Counted from the first letter of the stretch, positions 1 through 9,863 are shown. The stretch is DNA of 64,000 nt from Kaistella flava (ex Peng et al. 2021) (GCF_015191005.1 NZ_CP040442.1:2232001-2296000), one strand, 5' to 3'. Notes: a model not told the origin generated them from the sequence alone. Program-made: numbers and translations.

Positions 1-619
1 TGATTTCATTTAGCAAAAGTGGATAATGCGTACAACCCAAAATCAGCGTTTCAATATTTTTTAATTTACTATTGCTTAAATAGTTATAAATAATCGAATG
101 CGTAATCGGATGATTTCTAAAACCTTCCTCAATCGCCGGAACGAGAAGCGGAGTCGCCAGTTCGTCCACCTTGATAAACTTATTATGCTTGCGGATTGAT
201 TTCTTATACAAACCTGAATTCACCGTCGCTTTGGTGGCAATCACACCGACATTATTGTGAATCTCGTATGACACTTTCTCTGCTACAGGATTAATCACAT
301 CGATGACGGGAACTTTATCATTAACCAGTTCCAGGACTTCTTTTAAAGCATTTGCCGTGGCAGAATTACAGGCAATAACGATCGCTTTGCAATTTTTCTC
401 TAATAAAAATTCGGTGATTTTTATACAATACCCAATAATCGCTTCCCTGGATTTTTCACCATATGGAAGATGTTTAGTATCGCCGAAATAAATCAAATTT
501 TCGTGAGGAAGTAATCGTTTAATTTCTTTAGCAACGGTTAATCCACCCACCCCAGAATCAAAAATTCCGATAGACTGGTTGGCAGAAAGATGGCTGAAAT
601 CCGGTTTTTTATGTATCAC
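1..619 (-). CDS. murI: Glutamate racemase (C-terminus beyond window edge)
   Basis: Racemises L- to D-glutamate in the cytoplasm for peptidoglycan precursors. Read on the minus strand from a GTG at 617-619, the product begins VIHKKPDFSHLSANQSIGIF and continues into FDSGVGGLTVAKEI, the substrate-binding Asp/Ser motif. The first catalytic cysteine lies in ACNSATA and the second in GCTHYPLL near the window edge. About 206 of the usual ~260-270 residues are present and the gene runs off at base 1. No ATG lies in frame shortly upstream, so GTG is the preferred start, though this is not certain. Both catalytic cysteines are present, so the family assignment is secure. Confidence 0.9.
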   Translation of the reverse strand, partial: MIHKKPDFSHLSANQSIGIFDSGVGGLTVAKEIKRLLPHENLIYFGDTKHLPYGEKSREAIIGYCIKITEFLLEKNCKAIVIACNSATANALKEVLELVNDKVPVIDVINPVAEKVSYEIHNNVGVIATKATVNSGLYKKSIRKHNKFIKVDELATPLLVPAIEEGFRNHPITHSIIYNYLSNSKLKNIETLILGCTHYPLLLNEI

Positions 620-659
620 GACGAAGAAATTTTTGCAAAAATACGGAATTAAGAACCAA

Positions 660-966
<307 letters not shown>

Positions 967-2091
967 TCAAACCACAAACAGATCCGACGCAATTCCATCC
1001 GCCAGAAACCAGTGTTTTTCCGGAATAGTCAAATGGTTATTTTCGATTTTTAATAATCCGTCCTCGAGTTTGGTTTTGATTTCATTTTGGAAATACTCCA
1101 ACAATTCGGTACTGAATTTTTCTTTTAATGAAGATAAATCAACGCCCCAAACGGTTCGCAATCCAATCATAAGCATTTCATTGAACTGATCTTTCTCAGA
1201 TAGAATTTCAGTTTCTTTTGGTAAAATACTTTTATTTAAGGAATTGATGTACAATTGATTATTGGCAATATTCCAACTTCTTTCATTTCTTCCATTGTAT
1301 GAATGTGCGGAAGGTCCTATTCCTAAATATTCCTGATATTTCCAATATGCAGAATTATGTTTGGAATGAAAACCGGGTTTTCCAAAATTAGAAATTTCAT
1401 AATGATCAAAGCCATTATCTTTTAAGAAATCAATCATATAGAAAAACTCCTCATGCTGCTCTGCTTCTTTTGGAGCAGCGATTTTGCCTTGTGAAATCCA
1501 GGCGTTTAACATGGTTTTCGGTTCAATCGTCAAAGCGTAAGAAGAAACATGCGGCACTTGAAGTTCGATGGTTTTATCTAAATTCTGTTTCCAGATTTCA
1601 AAATTAGAACTTGGTGAACCGTAAATTAAATCGATGCTGATATTTTCAAAACCAAAGTCTTGCGCTCTTTTAATGGAGCTTTCTGCTTCGCCTGAATTAT
1701 GAGCGCGGTTCATTAGTTTTAAATCTTCATCAAAAAAACTTTGGGTCCCAATCGACAAACGATTAAACGACGTTTTAGATAATTCCTTCAAAAAGTTTTT
1801 ATCCAAATCATCAGGATTCGCTTCAAGGGTAATTTCTATATCCGGGTCAAAAGAAAAATGTTTTAAAACCTCATCAATAATGGATTGAAGTTCATCTACT
1901 TTCAGAATAGAAGGCGTTCCACCGCCGAAATAAAGAGATTTTATGTTCTTATTTTCCAGTTCATCTCTGCGCAAACCAATTTCCTTTTTGATGGCAGCAA
2001 CCATTTCCTCTTTATAATTTAAAGAAGTAGAAAAATGAAAATTACAGTAACTGCATTTTTGCTTGCAGAAAGGGATGTGGAGGTAAATCAT
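967..2091 (-). CDS. hemW: Radical SAM heme chaperone HemW (coproporphyrinogen III oxidase-like)
   Basis: A 374-residue radical SAM protein. The N-terminus MIYLHIPFCKQKCSYCNF carries the CxxxCxxC cluster ligands C9, C13 and C16. The residue at position 18 is Phe where genuine HemN has a fourth Cys, which is the usual HemW signature. YFGGGTPS (SAM-binding glycine motif) and GTQSF follow. Family members bind heme and hand it to apoproteins; they are not the oxygen-independent oxidase they resemble. Length is normal and the C-terminal HemN_C region is present. The stop codon abuts the tandem-repeat block at 825-966. The preceding 140 bp (2092-2232) contains only degenerate repeats (AGAGCCAAGG units and TTCACTATT-type runs). 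Confidence 0.92.
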   Translation of the reverse strand: MIYLHIPFCKQKCSYCNFHFSTSLNYKEEMVAAIKKEIGLRRDELENKNIKSLYFGGGTPSILKVDELQSIIDEVLKHFSFDPDIEITLEANPDDLDKNFLKELSKTSFNRLSIGTQSFFDEDLKLMNRAHNSGEAESSIKRAQDFGFENISIDLIYGSPSSNFEIWKQNLDKTIELQVPHVSSYALTIEPKTMLNAWISQGKIAAPKEAEQHEEFFYMIDFLKDNGFDHYEISNFGKPGFHSKHNSAYWKYQEYLGIGPSAHSYNGRNERSWNIANNQLYINSLNKSILPKETEILSEKDQFNEMLMIGLRTVWGVDLSSLKEKFSTELLEYFQNEIKTKLEDGLLKIENNHLTIPEKHWFLADGIASDLFVV

Positions 2092-2232
2092 TGTGTAAGA
2101 GCCAAGGAAAAAGTTAAAAGAGCCAAGGTTGAGAGTGGGAAGTTGGAAGTCTGGAATTGGAAGCCTAAAGTGTGAAGTCTAAAAAATTCACTATTGACCA
2201 TTCACCATTCACTATTTGACCATTGTCAACTA

Positions 2233-3177
2233 TTAATACCGGTATCCTCTCGTATTGATAAAGTTTTCTAATTTATAACCGATGCTCAACATGAAGCTGC
2301 TACCAGCATATTGCTGAATATCTGAAAGTCCGAAATTATAAGTCGCACCAAAAAAGAAATTATTGACCGTTCCTTTAATAATCGGAGAAAAGCCTAAACT
2401 TTGATTTCCGAATTTATTGCTGGCTGTTCTAAAACTTACCCCGGCTGAAAAAGAGTTTTCATCTCCGGTAACAGTTCCCATTACATTCAGATCGATCAAT
2501 TTTGATGAATTGGTATTAAAGTTGGCCAGAACAGATGGCGTTACATAAAACTCATCGGTCAAATACCAATCATATCCAGTATTAAGAATGATTTTAGTGG
2601 GCTCGGGTTCGATCCCATTTACAATAGGAATATCATTAGTCAGCGCAATATCATTCACAGAAACTCCCGCGAAAAAATTACGATAAGTAATGGCCATTCC
2701 AAGATTAGCATACACCAAGAAGAGCGAGTTTGAACTTAATACGGGATCACCAGGATCTTGCGGATTCAGCATTCCCAAGTCGATGTTCATGTTATAGAAA
2801 TTCACATTCGTCCCAAAAGAGAACTGACTTTTACGTTCGCCATCATCATCAATCGGAATAAAATAAGCGGCACCTGCCGAAATACCATTGGAAGAAATCG
2901 GTCCGTTTTGATCTCTAAAAAAAGACAAACCGGCTCCTACTCTATCAAATACGTTGGCATGCATCCCAATCGACTGAACATTGGGCGACTGATCGAAATT
3001 GGAAAATTGTTTCTGGTAGTTTAAATTCAACACCACATCATCTGTACTTCCGTAAAGTGCGGGGTTAAAAAGAAAATCGCCGCCAAGCAAATACTGTTGG
3101 TAAAAAGGCAATGTTTCCTGGCTTTTGTAGCTTCCGAAAAAGACCACCACGAAAAATAATGTATATATTTTTCTCAT
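2233..3177 (-). CDS. PorP/SprF family type IX secretion outer membrane protein
   Basis: PorP/SprF proteins are outer-membrane beta-barrels linked to type IX secretion and gliding; many paralogs sit beside individual cargo genes. From the ATG at 3177 the product is 314 aa: MRKIYTLFFVVVFFGSYKSQ is a signal peptide, followed by the diagnostic PFYQQYLLGGDFLFNPALYG segment and alternating beta strands to an aromatic C-terminus (TRGYRY). The reading frame continues 22 codons upstream, but that extension has no signal character, so 3177 is preferred. It stands alone here, with no adjacent large cargo or PorK-N genes, so its partner is unknown. Confidence 0.88.
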   Translation of the reverse strand: MRKIYTLFFVVVFFGSYKSQETLPFYQQYLLGGDFLFNPALYGSTDDVVLNLNYQKQFSNFDQSPNVQSIGMHANVFDRVGAGLSFFRDQNGPISSNGISAGAAYFIPIDDDGERKSQFSFGTNVNFYNMNIDLGMLNPQDPGDPVLSSNSLFLVYANLGMAITYRNFFAGVSVNDIALTNDIPIVNGIEPEPTKIILNTGYDWYLTDEFYVTPSVLANFNTNSSKLIDLNVMGTVTGDENSFSAGVSFRTASNKFGNQSLGFSPIIKGTVNNFFFGATYNFGLSDIQQYAGSSFMLSIGYKLENFINTRGYRY

Positions 3178-3289
3178 AATAAGATTAGCGTGAATTTTTA
3201 GCAAATATAAAAAAGTTTTTATGGAACTAAGATGTTGCTTCAATTTTACAGAAAATTATAAACACATCAGACCCATTTGTTTAGAGCAT

Positions 3290-3425
3290 AATTAAATTTA
3301 AGTCACAAAAGTTTCAGCTAAAGAACTACTTCTAAAAGTTCACATCAGTTCTGAAAATCAAAGTTTTTCTTCCTTGTATTCTAAGTGTTTTCTAAGTGAA
3401 AACTAATTTTGATGGCACTCATGTG
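3290..3425. repeat. Dispersed intergenic repeat, copy 1 (partner near 43.7 kb)
   Basis: CACATCAGTTCTGAAAATCA at 3341 and the following ~80 bp recur in the same orientation at about 43710-43795 (CACATAAGTTCTGAAAATCA, then a shared AAAACTAATTTT and a CACTCATGTG/CACTTATGTG end). Neither copy encodes anything recognisable. The remainder of 3178-3449 is AT-rich and shows no gene. Confidence 0.65.
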
Positions 3426-3449
3426 TTTTATTAAGAATTAAAAAAGACT

Positions 3450-4508
3450 CTACGATTCCAAATATTTTCTCCATTTATCTAAAGCGTCCTGCATATCTTT
3501 TGGCATTGGACTTTCGAAATACATTTCTTGCTTCGTGGTCGGATGAATAAATCCGAGCGTGTGGGCATGAAGTGCATGACGTGGCAAAATTTCAAACACA
3601 TTTTTTATAAACTGTTTGTACTTCGGCATATTAATTCCTTTTAGAATCTGACTGCCTTCATATCTTTCATCATTAAAAAGAGTATGTCCAATATGTTTAA
3701 AGTGAGCCCGAATTTGATGCGTTCTACCCGTTTCCAATTTACATTCAACCCACGTGATATAGCGGAACCGTTCGATGACTTTATAATGCGTAACTGCATG
3801 TTTCCCTAAAGTTCCGTCTTCGAAAACCGCCATCTGCATTCTATTTTTTAAATGTCTTCCGATGTTTCCTTTAATGGTTCCCTGGTCCTCTTCAATATTC
3901 CCCCACACGAATCCCCAATATAATCTCTTGGTAGTTCGGTCAAAGAATTGTTTGGCCAGAAAACTTAAGGCATATTCATTTTTGGCAATCACTAAAAGTC
4001 CGGACGTATCTTTATCAATTCTGTGCACCAACCCAACACGGTCTAAATCGGATTTCTGTCCGTTTTTTTCAAAATGAAAAGCCAGTGCATTAATCAAAGT
4101 TCCGTCGTAATTTCCATGACCTGGATGCACAACCATTCCCGCTTCTTTATCCACAACGACCACATCATCATCTTCATAAACGATATTAATCGGAATATCT
4201 TGTGGAATGATGAGATTTTCTCTCCGCGGACTCGTCAACAAAACCGAAATTTGATCACCTGGTTTTACGCGGTAATTTTGTTTTACCGGGACACCATTAA
4301 CCACGACATTACCTGCACGGCAAGCTTGTGAGATTTTATTTCTGGAAGAATTCTGTCGGAAATTAACCAGGAATTTATCAATACGCATCGTTTCCTGACC
4401 TTTATCAACGGTTAGAGAAAGGTGTTCAAAAAGTCCTTCTGATTCAGTTTCGTTAGATTCCTGATTCAAAAATTCTTCTTCGGCGAAATTTTCGTTGTCT
4501 TCTGTCAT
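3450..4508 (-). CDS. RluD-family 23S rRNA pseudouridine synthase
   Basis: Isomerises uridine to pseudouridine, probably in 23S rRNA (RluD or RluC specificity cannot be told from sequence alone). The 352-aa protein has an acidic N-terminal tail (1-30), an S4 RNA-binding domain at about 41-95 (MRIDKFLVNF ... GNVVVNGVPV ... GDQIS), then the catalytic domain with GLVHRIDKDTSG; D165 is the expected nucleophile. ETGRTHQIRAH lies further on. The domain order is that of RluA/RluD proteins. It is in the same direction as, and 66 bp downstream of, the PASTA gene, suggesting co-transcription. Confidence 0.9.
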   Translation of the reverse strand: MTEDNENFAEEEFLNQESNETESEGLFEHLSLTVDKGQETMRIDKFLVNFRQNSSRNKISQACRAGNVVVNGVPVKQNYRVKPGDQISVLLTSPRRENLIIPQDIPINIVYEDDDVVVVDKEAGMVVHPGHGNYDGTLINALAFHFEKNGQKSDLDRVGLVHRIDKDTSGLLVIAKNEYALSFLAKQFFDRTTKRLYWGFVWGNIEEDQGTIKGNIGRHLKNRMQMAVFEDGTLGKHAVTHYKVIERFRYITWVECKLETGRTHQIRAHFKHIGHTLFNDERYEGSQILKGINMPKYKQFIKNVFEILPRHALHAHTLGFIHPTTKQEMYFESPMPKDMQDALDKWRKYLES

Positions 4509-4517
4509 TATATTTTT

Positions 4518-4552
4518 GAAAGATAAAGCTCCAACTTTTCGGTTGAAGCTTT
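4518..4552. terminator. Hairpin between PASTA and pseudouridine synthase genes
   Basis: AAAGCTCCAACTTTTCGG and the following TTGAAGCTTT form a stem with one mismatch around a short loop. The T-rich tail expected of a strong terminator is weak on the minus strand, so this may only attenuate read-through. Confidence 0.4.
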
Positions 4553-4574
4553 AGATTTTATGATCATTAAAAAA

Positions 4575-5684
4575 CTACTCAACAATTACCCTTTTAACTT
4601 TTGGTTTTTCTTCGGCTTTTGTTGGAGTTGCTTTGGCTGGAACTTGAGTTGTAACAGCTTTGGGTTTCGTTTCAACCACTTTTGGCTTTTGCTCTGTTGC
4701 CGTTTTTGGAGCGTCTGTCTTTTTCACCTCCGCTCTTGGAGTTTCCTGCTTCTTCACTTCCGCTTTCGGAGTTTCTACTTTTGGCGCAACAGGTCTTGGA
4801 GTTTCTTCTAATGGCTCAGTTCGACTCGGCGTTGGTTCTCTGTACACCGGTGTTTCCTCATAACTCTGAGAATCGTAAGCATCGGTTTTAATTCTGTACA
4901 TCGAATTCAGTTGTGAAATTTTCCCACCCATTTCAGCCGGCGTTTTTTTACTGGCCCAAAGATCAATCTGCATTCCCTGATCCCGTACATCAAATGCCGC
5001 CGGATCTTGGTAGTAAACAATATCTGATTCATCTGCACCGCCATCTTCATGCTCTATCAAACCTATTTCAAATAAATTTTGAGCAATCACTAGTTTCGCT
5101 TCCTGAACGGTTAAACCGACAAGATTAGGAACAGATATATTTCTTTTTGGCCCCGCACCGATGACCAAATCAATGGTTGAGAATCGGGGTAACAAAGCAC
5201 CAGGCTTTAAAACAGCACCGTTATACAGCATTCGCAAAACAGCATCACGCTGAATACTGGGTTCATAAATGGTATCACCAATCTTTAATCCGACTTGCTC
5301 TAATTGCCTAAATGCCAAGCCTTTATATCGGTCTAAAACATCAGGAACAGAAACTTGTGCATACGTTCTCGGATTCACTTTCAAGACAATCGTTCTACCA
5401 TCTTTCACACGGGAACCCGGCGAAGGATAGATTTGTAAAACCTGAAAAGGTTTGAATTTTGGATCATATTTAAAACTGTCGACTTCGTAGCTTAAGCCCG
5501 AATCATCTAAAATTTTAATGGCCTCATGCACCGATTTGTTCATCACATTGGGTACTGCGATTTCTTTTCCGTGATTCGTATGCACCTCTAACCAACGAAA
5601 CGTCAGCCATACTGCACCTACGAAAACGGCAGCCGCTAAAAGTATATTTACTAAGACCTTCCAATGGAAGAACGATTTAAGCAT
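4575..5684 (-). CDS. PASTA domain membrane protein
   Basis: A 369-aa protein with one N-terminal membrane segment (about 11-30, VLVNILLAAAVFVGAVWLTF) and three consecutive PASTA repeats (about 38-110, 112-180, 183-250), seen from recurrent VPNV/VPDV starts and LKVNPR/DLVIG-like strands. The tail from about 285 is rich in Pro, Lys, Glu and Thr (repeats of ETP/APK/KAE) and is probably disordered and periplasmic. PASTA domains bind peptidoglycan-related ligands in kinases and PBPs. This one lacks any kinase or transpeptidase domain, which is the normal flavobacterial arrangement. Its role is unknown. Confidence 0.85.
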   Translation of the reverse strand: MLKSFFHWKVLVNILLAAAVFVGAVWLTFRWLEVHTNHGKEIAVPNVMNKSVHEAIKILDDSGLSYEVDSFKYDPKFKPFQVLQIYPSPGSRVKDGRTIVLKVNPRTYAQVSVPDVLDRYKGLAFRQLEQVGLKIGDTIYEPSIQRDAVLRMLYNGAVLKPGALLPRFSTIDLVIGAGPKRNISVPNLVGLTVQEAKLVIAQNLFEIGLIEHEDGGADESDIVYYQDPAAFDVRDQGMQIDLWASKKTPAEMGGKISQLNSMYRIKTDAYDSQSYEETPVYREPTPSRTEPLEETPRPVAPKVETPKAEVKKQETPRAEVKKTDAPKTATEQKPKVVETKPKAVTTQVPAKATPTKAEEKPKVKRVIVE

Positions 5685-6284
5685 ATTTATAAATCTTTTA
5701 TTAAATGCAAATATATAAAATAATCTTTTCTGTAATTGTCGAAAATTTTAAACAGTATTAAACTTCAAATATTATCGGCCGATAAATAGGTAACTGGCCA
5801 ATAATGATATAATTGTTTTTTAACCGCAAATCAAAGATTCACTGATTCCATTAAATAAGAATAAACAAAGGAAGTAAAAGAGGCAAAAGACAATGAGATA
5901 AAAAGTTATTCAAAAGAAGGCAAATAGTCAAAACGATCAGGTCAAACGTATTAAAATTTTAGAGAATACCTATTTAATAATGAATGTTCTCAGATCATTA
6001 TTAGACAATGCAAAGGAAAAAAGTAAATTTCATTGTTTTTCAAAAATAAGATTTATCGCCGTTGTTTATCGTTATTATAAGAGTTTTGGTTAGAATTCTT
6101 TGTTTTCCTTTGCGTTTATTTAGTACGTTTGAACTGTAAACTATTATTTTAAAATGCTTTTGCTAACTTTTGATTTGCTTATATTAAAGTAAAACTTTTG
6201 TCTCCCTTTTGCGGTAAAAGAGAACTCACCCCATAACGCAGTGTTTTATCATTTCTTTTTTTAGCCCAAAAGTTTTTAAATAAT
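5685..6284. repeat. Gene-free region with a long imperfect inverted repeat
   Basis: About 600 bp without a coding frame. The outer part, about 5820-6222, is an inverted repeat: TTAACCGCAAATCAAAGATT on the left and CTTTTGCGGTAAAA on the right. Inner arms are AATGCAAAGGAAAA (about 6007) and TTTTCCTTTGCGTTT (about 6103). The outer arms match the element at 29698-29863 downstream of aroC, including GATTCACT near the left arm and AAAACTTTTG before the right arm. It is a member of the ACCGCAAAAG-armed family described in the findings. Confidence 0.6.
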
Positions 6285-6292
6285 TATCTTTG
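6285..6292 (+). promoter_or_regulatory. Candidate -7 box for yicC
   Basis: TATCTTTG fits the Bacteroidetes -7 element TAnnTTTG and lies 17 bp before the yicC ATG. No clear TTG stands at the -33 position, so this rests on the -7 box and its location only. Confidence 0.45.
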
Positions 6293-6309
6293 TGAGATAA
6301 AGCAAATAC

Positions 6310-7167
6310 ATGATTTTATCAATGACCGGCTTCGGAAGAAGCGAAGGAGTTTTCGAAGGTAAAAAAATAACCATCGATATTAAATCCCTTAACAGCAAAT
6401 CATTTGATCTCAACATCAAAATCCCCTTACGATATAAAGAGAAAGAATTCGAAATCCGCAAACTACTGAACGATAGAGCGCTGCGTGGAAAAGTCGATTG
6501 CTATGTCAATATCGAATCACTTAATAACACCAATGATGTTGCCATTAATCACGATTTGGTTCAGGCATATATTAATGAATTAAAGAAGGTTGCCGCAGAT
6601 GGGCCCGACTTCGAATATTTGAAAATGGCAATCAGAATGCCGGAAGTTATTTCTACTAAAAGCGATGAACTCAATGATAACGAATGGATTTTCTTAATCG
6701 AGTTATTGGAGGAAACTTTAACGAAATTTGAAAACTTCAGAAGAACTGAAGGTGAAATTCTGCAAGAGGAACTTCATAGAAATATCCAGAAGATTCAAAA
6801 ATACTTGGGTAAGGTCGAGCCTTACGAACAAGTAAGAATGGATGCGGTGAAAGAACGTTATCGAAATTCACTCAACGAATTTGATCAGATTGATGAAACG
6901 CGTTTCTATCAAGAAATGGCTTACTACACTGAAAAACTAGACATCGCCGAAGAAAAAGTTCGATTGACTCAACATTTAAAATATTATCTGGAAGTAATGA
7001 TTGAAGAAAATTTCAACGGAAAGAAACTTGGATTTATTTCCCAGGAAATCGGTCGTGAAATCAATACTTTGGGTTCAAAAGCCAATCACGCAGAAATTCA
7101 AAAACTGGTCGTCATGATGAAAGACGACTTGGAAAAAATAAAAGAACAGACGTTAAACGTGCTATAG
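6310..7167 (+). CDS. YicC family endoribonuclease-like protein
   Basis: 285 aa, full length for the YicC/YloC family, members of which are endoribonucleases acting on RNA in the cytoplasm. The N-terminus MILSMTGFGRSEG and the C-terminal EIGREINTLGSKANHAEIQ (DUF1732 region) are the two family signatures. It precedes gmk (119 bp gap), a pairing that is widespread in bacteria. The spacer at 7168-7286 is filled with imperfect inverted copies of AGACTAAAAGATGAGAGAC and GTCTATTCTCTATCCGTC. Confidence 0.9.
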   Translation: MILSMTGFGRSEGVFEGKKITIDIKSLNSKSFDLNIKIPLRYKEKEFEIRKLLNDRALRGKVDCYVNIESLNNTNDVAINHDLVQAYINELKKVAADGPDFEYLKMAIRMPEVISTKSDELNDNEWIFLIELLEETLTKFENFRRTEGEILQEELHRNIQKIQKYLGKVEPYEQVRMDAVKERYRNSLNEFDQIDETRFYQEMAYYTEKLDIAEEKVRLTQHLKYYLEVMIEENFNGKKLGFISQEIGREINTLGSKANHAEIQKLVVMMKDDLEKIKEQTLNVL

Positions 7168-7286
7168 ACTAAAAGATAGTAGACAAAGAGATAATAGATG
7201 AGAGACTAAAAGATGAGAGACCACCGAATTAGTCTATTCTCTATCCGTCTATCATCTATTCGTCTCTCTCAAAAATTTAAATATCA

Positions 7287-7850
7287 ATGAATAAAGTTAT
7301 CATATTCTCAGCGCCCTCCGGAAGTGGAAAAACCACTCTTGTTAAACATTGTTTGGAGCATTTTTCTGACCTGGAATTTTCAATTTCATGTACGACCAGA
7401 AATGCAAGAGGCGAGGAAAAAAACGGTATTGATTACCATTTTATTTCACCTGAGGAATTTAGAGAAAGAATTGCAGCAGAAGCATTTGTTGAGTTTGAAG
7501 AAGTTTATACCGACAAATATTACGGAACTTTAAAATCGGAAGTCGAAAGAATTTGGGCCAACGGGAAAGCCGTTATTTTCGATGTCGATGTCATAGGAGG
7601 AATTTCTCTTAAAAAATATTTCGGTGACAAAGCCCTTTCTATTTTCATTATGCCACCATCGGTTGCCGCTTTAGAATTAAGATTGATTGCAAGAGGAACC
7701 GATGATTTAGAAACCATTCACACCCGTGTTGCAAAAGCGACTGAAGAAATTTCATTTAAGAATGAGTTCGACGAAATCGTTGTGAATGATCAATTGGAAG
7801 TTGCTAAAGTTGATGTCAATAATTTAATTACTCAGTTTTTGAAATCATGA
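7287..7850 (+). CDS. gmk: Guanylate kinase
   Basis: Phosphorylates GMP to GDP with ATP. 187 aa with the P-loop SAPSGSGKTT at 8-17 (K15, T16), the GMP-binding SCTTRNARGEEKNGIDYHF segment and IFDVDVIGG. Length and motif order are those of Gmk. It overlaps the next gene by 4 bp (ATGA), so the two are translationally coupled. Confidence 0.95.
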   Translation: MNKVIIFSAPSGSGKTTLVKHCLEHFSDLEFSISCTTRNARGEEKNGIDYHFISPEEFRERIAAEAFVEFEEVYTDKYYGTLKSEVERIWANGKAVIFDVDVIGGISLKKYFGDKALSIFIMPPSVAALELRLIARGTDDLETIHTRVAKATEEISFKNEFDEIVVNDQLEVAKVDVNNLITQFLKS

Positions 7851-8578
7851 GAATTGCCATTATCGGTTGCGGTTGGGTTGGAGAAAGATTAGCCAAATAT
7901 TTGACTGGTAAAAATTATCATGTCATCGCCACCACCACTTCACCCGAAAAAATAATTGCCTTAGAAAAAGTCGCGACTGAAGTTCATTTGCTCGACTTTA
8001 ATTCGACGATTGATTTTGGGTTTTTAGATCATGTCAATGTTGCCATTTTCAGCATGCCGATTTCAAGAAATGGCTGGCATCAGGGTTTTGAAAAACTCGA
8101 TCAACAATTTCCCAAAACCATCCTTTTCAGTTCCACCGGAATTTATCCACAAGAAGACAAAATTTTCACTGAAAACGATACCGATCATTTAAGAACCGAT
8201 ATTCTGGCTTCAGAAAATTTAGTCAGACAGAAATATCCGCAAACCAATATTTTACGCTTTGGTGGATTAATGGGCGACGAACGTTTATTAAAAAATATGT
8301 TTAAAAACAGACAACCGGAAAACCCTAGTAAACCAACCAATTATATTCATTACGAAGACATTCTACCGATTGTTGAATTAGTTCTTCATTCAGAAATAAA
8401 ATCCGAGACTTATAATATTGTCGCGCCAAAACATCCTTCCATAGCAGAAGTGTTGAATTTAGAAAGTCAAACTAGTGACGACAACAAAACCGAAACTAAA
8501 CAACGAATCATTTCTTCAGAACATTTGATTCAAGATTTTAATTATACATTTATACATCCCAATCCTACATATTTTTAA
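7847..8578 (+). CDS. NAD(P)-binding SDR/epimerase-like protein
   Basis: 243 aa. The N-terminus MRIAIIGCGWVGERLAKYL is a Rossmann dinucleotide-binding motif (G7, G9, G12). LFSSTGIYP resembles the S-x-x-x-Y region of extended SDR proteins (YeeZ-like). There is no full catalytic YxxxK that can be placed with confidence, so the substrate is unknown. It starts inside the gmk stop codon and ends 3 bp before nadA, so gmk, this gene and nadA look like one transcription unit. Confidence 0.75.
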   Translation: MRIAIIGCGWVGERLAKYLTGKNYHVIATTTSPEKIIALEKVATEVHLLDFNSTIDFGFLDHVNVAIFSMPISRNGWHQGFEKLDQQFPKTILFSSTGIYPQEDKIFTENDTDHLRTDILASENLVRQKYPQTNILRFGGLMGDERLLKNMFKNRQPENPSKPTNYIHYEDILPIVELVLHSEIKSETYNIVAPKHPSIAEVLNLESQTSDDNKTETKQRIISSEHLIQDFNYTFIHPNPTYF

Positions 8579-8581
8579 TCA

Positions 8582-9601
8582 ATGAGCACAGCAAATTTAG
8601 ATAAAGCAAAATCGAACCTTCCGGTAAGAGGGTTTTTAAAAATAGATGACCTCATCATTCCACAAGGCGAAGATTTGGTAAAGGCCATTTTGGATTTAAA
8701 GAAAGAAAAAAACGCCGTTATTCTGGCGCATTATTACCAACCCGCAGCCATTCAGGATATCGCCGATTATTTGGGAGATTCACTCCAGTTAGCGCGTGCT
8801 GCAAAAGATACCGATGCTGACATGATCGCTTTTTGTGGCGTTCATTTTATGGCAGAAGCAGCGAAGATTTTGAACCCAACGAAGAAAGTTGTTCTTCCTG
8901 ATACGCAAGCCGGCTGTTCACTGGCAGATGGTTGTAGTGGCGAAGGTTTGCGTGCGATGCGTGAGAAATATCCGAATGCATTAATTGCGACTTACATCAA
9001 CTGTAACGCCGAAACAAAAGCAGAATCAGATATTATCGTGACAAGTTCCAATGCCGAAACGATTATTCGATCTTTGCCAGATGACCGACCAATTATTTTC
9101 GCACCGGATAAAAATCTAGGGAAATATTTAATAAAGAAAACCGGTCGCGACATGATTCTCTGGGACGGAAGTTGTATCGTTCACGAAGCATTTTCTATGG
9201 AAAGAATCGCCCAGCAAATGGCCGATAATCCACACGCTAAATTGATCGCACATCCCGAAAGTGAAACGCCAGTTTTGGACTTGGCCCATTTCGTTGGCTC
9301 CACTTCTGCGCTTTTAAATTTTGTCGAAAAAGACGACGCTCAGGAATTCATCGTAGCGACTGAAGAAGGAATTCTACACGAAATGCAAAAACGCGCTCCA
9401 CATAAAAAATTAATGCCTGCCTTGGTTTTCGACGAATCTTGTAATTGTTCAGAATGCTTTTACATGAAAAGAAACACGCTGGAAAAACTCTATCTCTGCA
9501 TGAAATACGAATTACCAGAAATCACCATGGACGAAGAATTACGATTGAAAGCCTTGAAACCGATTGAAGCAATGCTGGCACTTTCGACTACGATTAAGTA
9601 G
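8582..9601 (+). CDS. nadA: Quinolinate synthase A
   Basis: Condenses iminoaspartate with dihydroxyacetone phosphate to quinolinate for de novo NAD synthesis, using a 4Fe-4S cluster. 339 aa. C112 (GCSLADG), C198 (GSCIVHE) and C292 (CSECFYM) have the spacing of the three cluster ligands. ILAHYYQPAAIQDIADYLGDS near the N-terminus is the typical first repeat. No nadB or nadC is nearby in this window. Confidence 0.95.
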   Translation: MSTANLDKAKSNLPVRGFLKIDDLIIPQGEDLVKAILDLKKEKNAVILAHYYQPAAIQDIADYLGDSLQLARAAKDTDADMIAFCGVHFMAEAAKILNPTKKVVLPDTQAGCSLADGCSGEGLRAMREKYPNALIATYINCNAETKAESDIIVTSSNAETIIRSLPDDRPIIFAPDKNLGKYLIKKTGRDMILWDGSCIVHEAFSMERIAQQMADNPHAKLIAHPESETPVLDLAHFVGSTSALLNFVEKDDAQEFIVATEEGILHEMQKRAPHKKLMPALVFDESCNCSECFYMKRNTLEKLYLCMKYELPEITMDEELRLKALKPIEAMLALSTTIK

Positions 9602-9690
9602 CGAGTTGATGAGTATTTGAGTATTTGAAATAAATAAGATTTTGCTTATTTCAAAACTGAAAGCCTCTTGTCTCCTATCTCAGAATCTCT

Positions 9691-9760
9691 AATCTATTTT
9701 GGGCAATCTTTTTTCGCCAACGCTAAACCCTTTCAGCCTTTGAAAGGCTGAAAGGGTTTT
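9691..9760. repeat. Hairpin repeat element, copy 1
   Basis: Perfect 17-bp arms AAACCCTTTCAGCCTTT (9725-9741) and its complement (9743-9759) separated by one base. The left flank ATTTTGGGCAAT...CGCCAACGCTAAACCC reappears, reverse-complemented, at 19895-19965, so the repeated unit is about 70 bp. It could also terminate the nadA transcript (TTTT follows the stem), but the conserved flank shows it is more than a simple terminator. Confidence 0.8.
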
Positions 9761-9775
9761 CCAAAGCAAAAAAAG

Positions 9776-9863
9776 CCGGGCTGTCCGTTGCAATTCCTCG
9801 CGCCAACGCTCATTCCAACGCTTGCTGTGGGATTTCCACTTCCATCGCTATTGCGGGAGTGCG
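9776..9863 (-). repeat. Variable-hairpin repeat family B, copy 1
   Basis: Read on the minus strand it is TAGCGATGGAAGTGGAAATCC, a variable hairpin centre, then GGAATTGCAACGGACAGCCC. The same flanks occur at about 31776-31875 (minus) and 43898-43956 (plus) with unrelated centres. I see no protein in it. Confidence 0.7.
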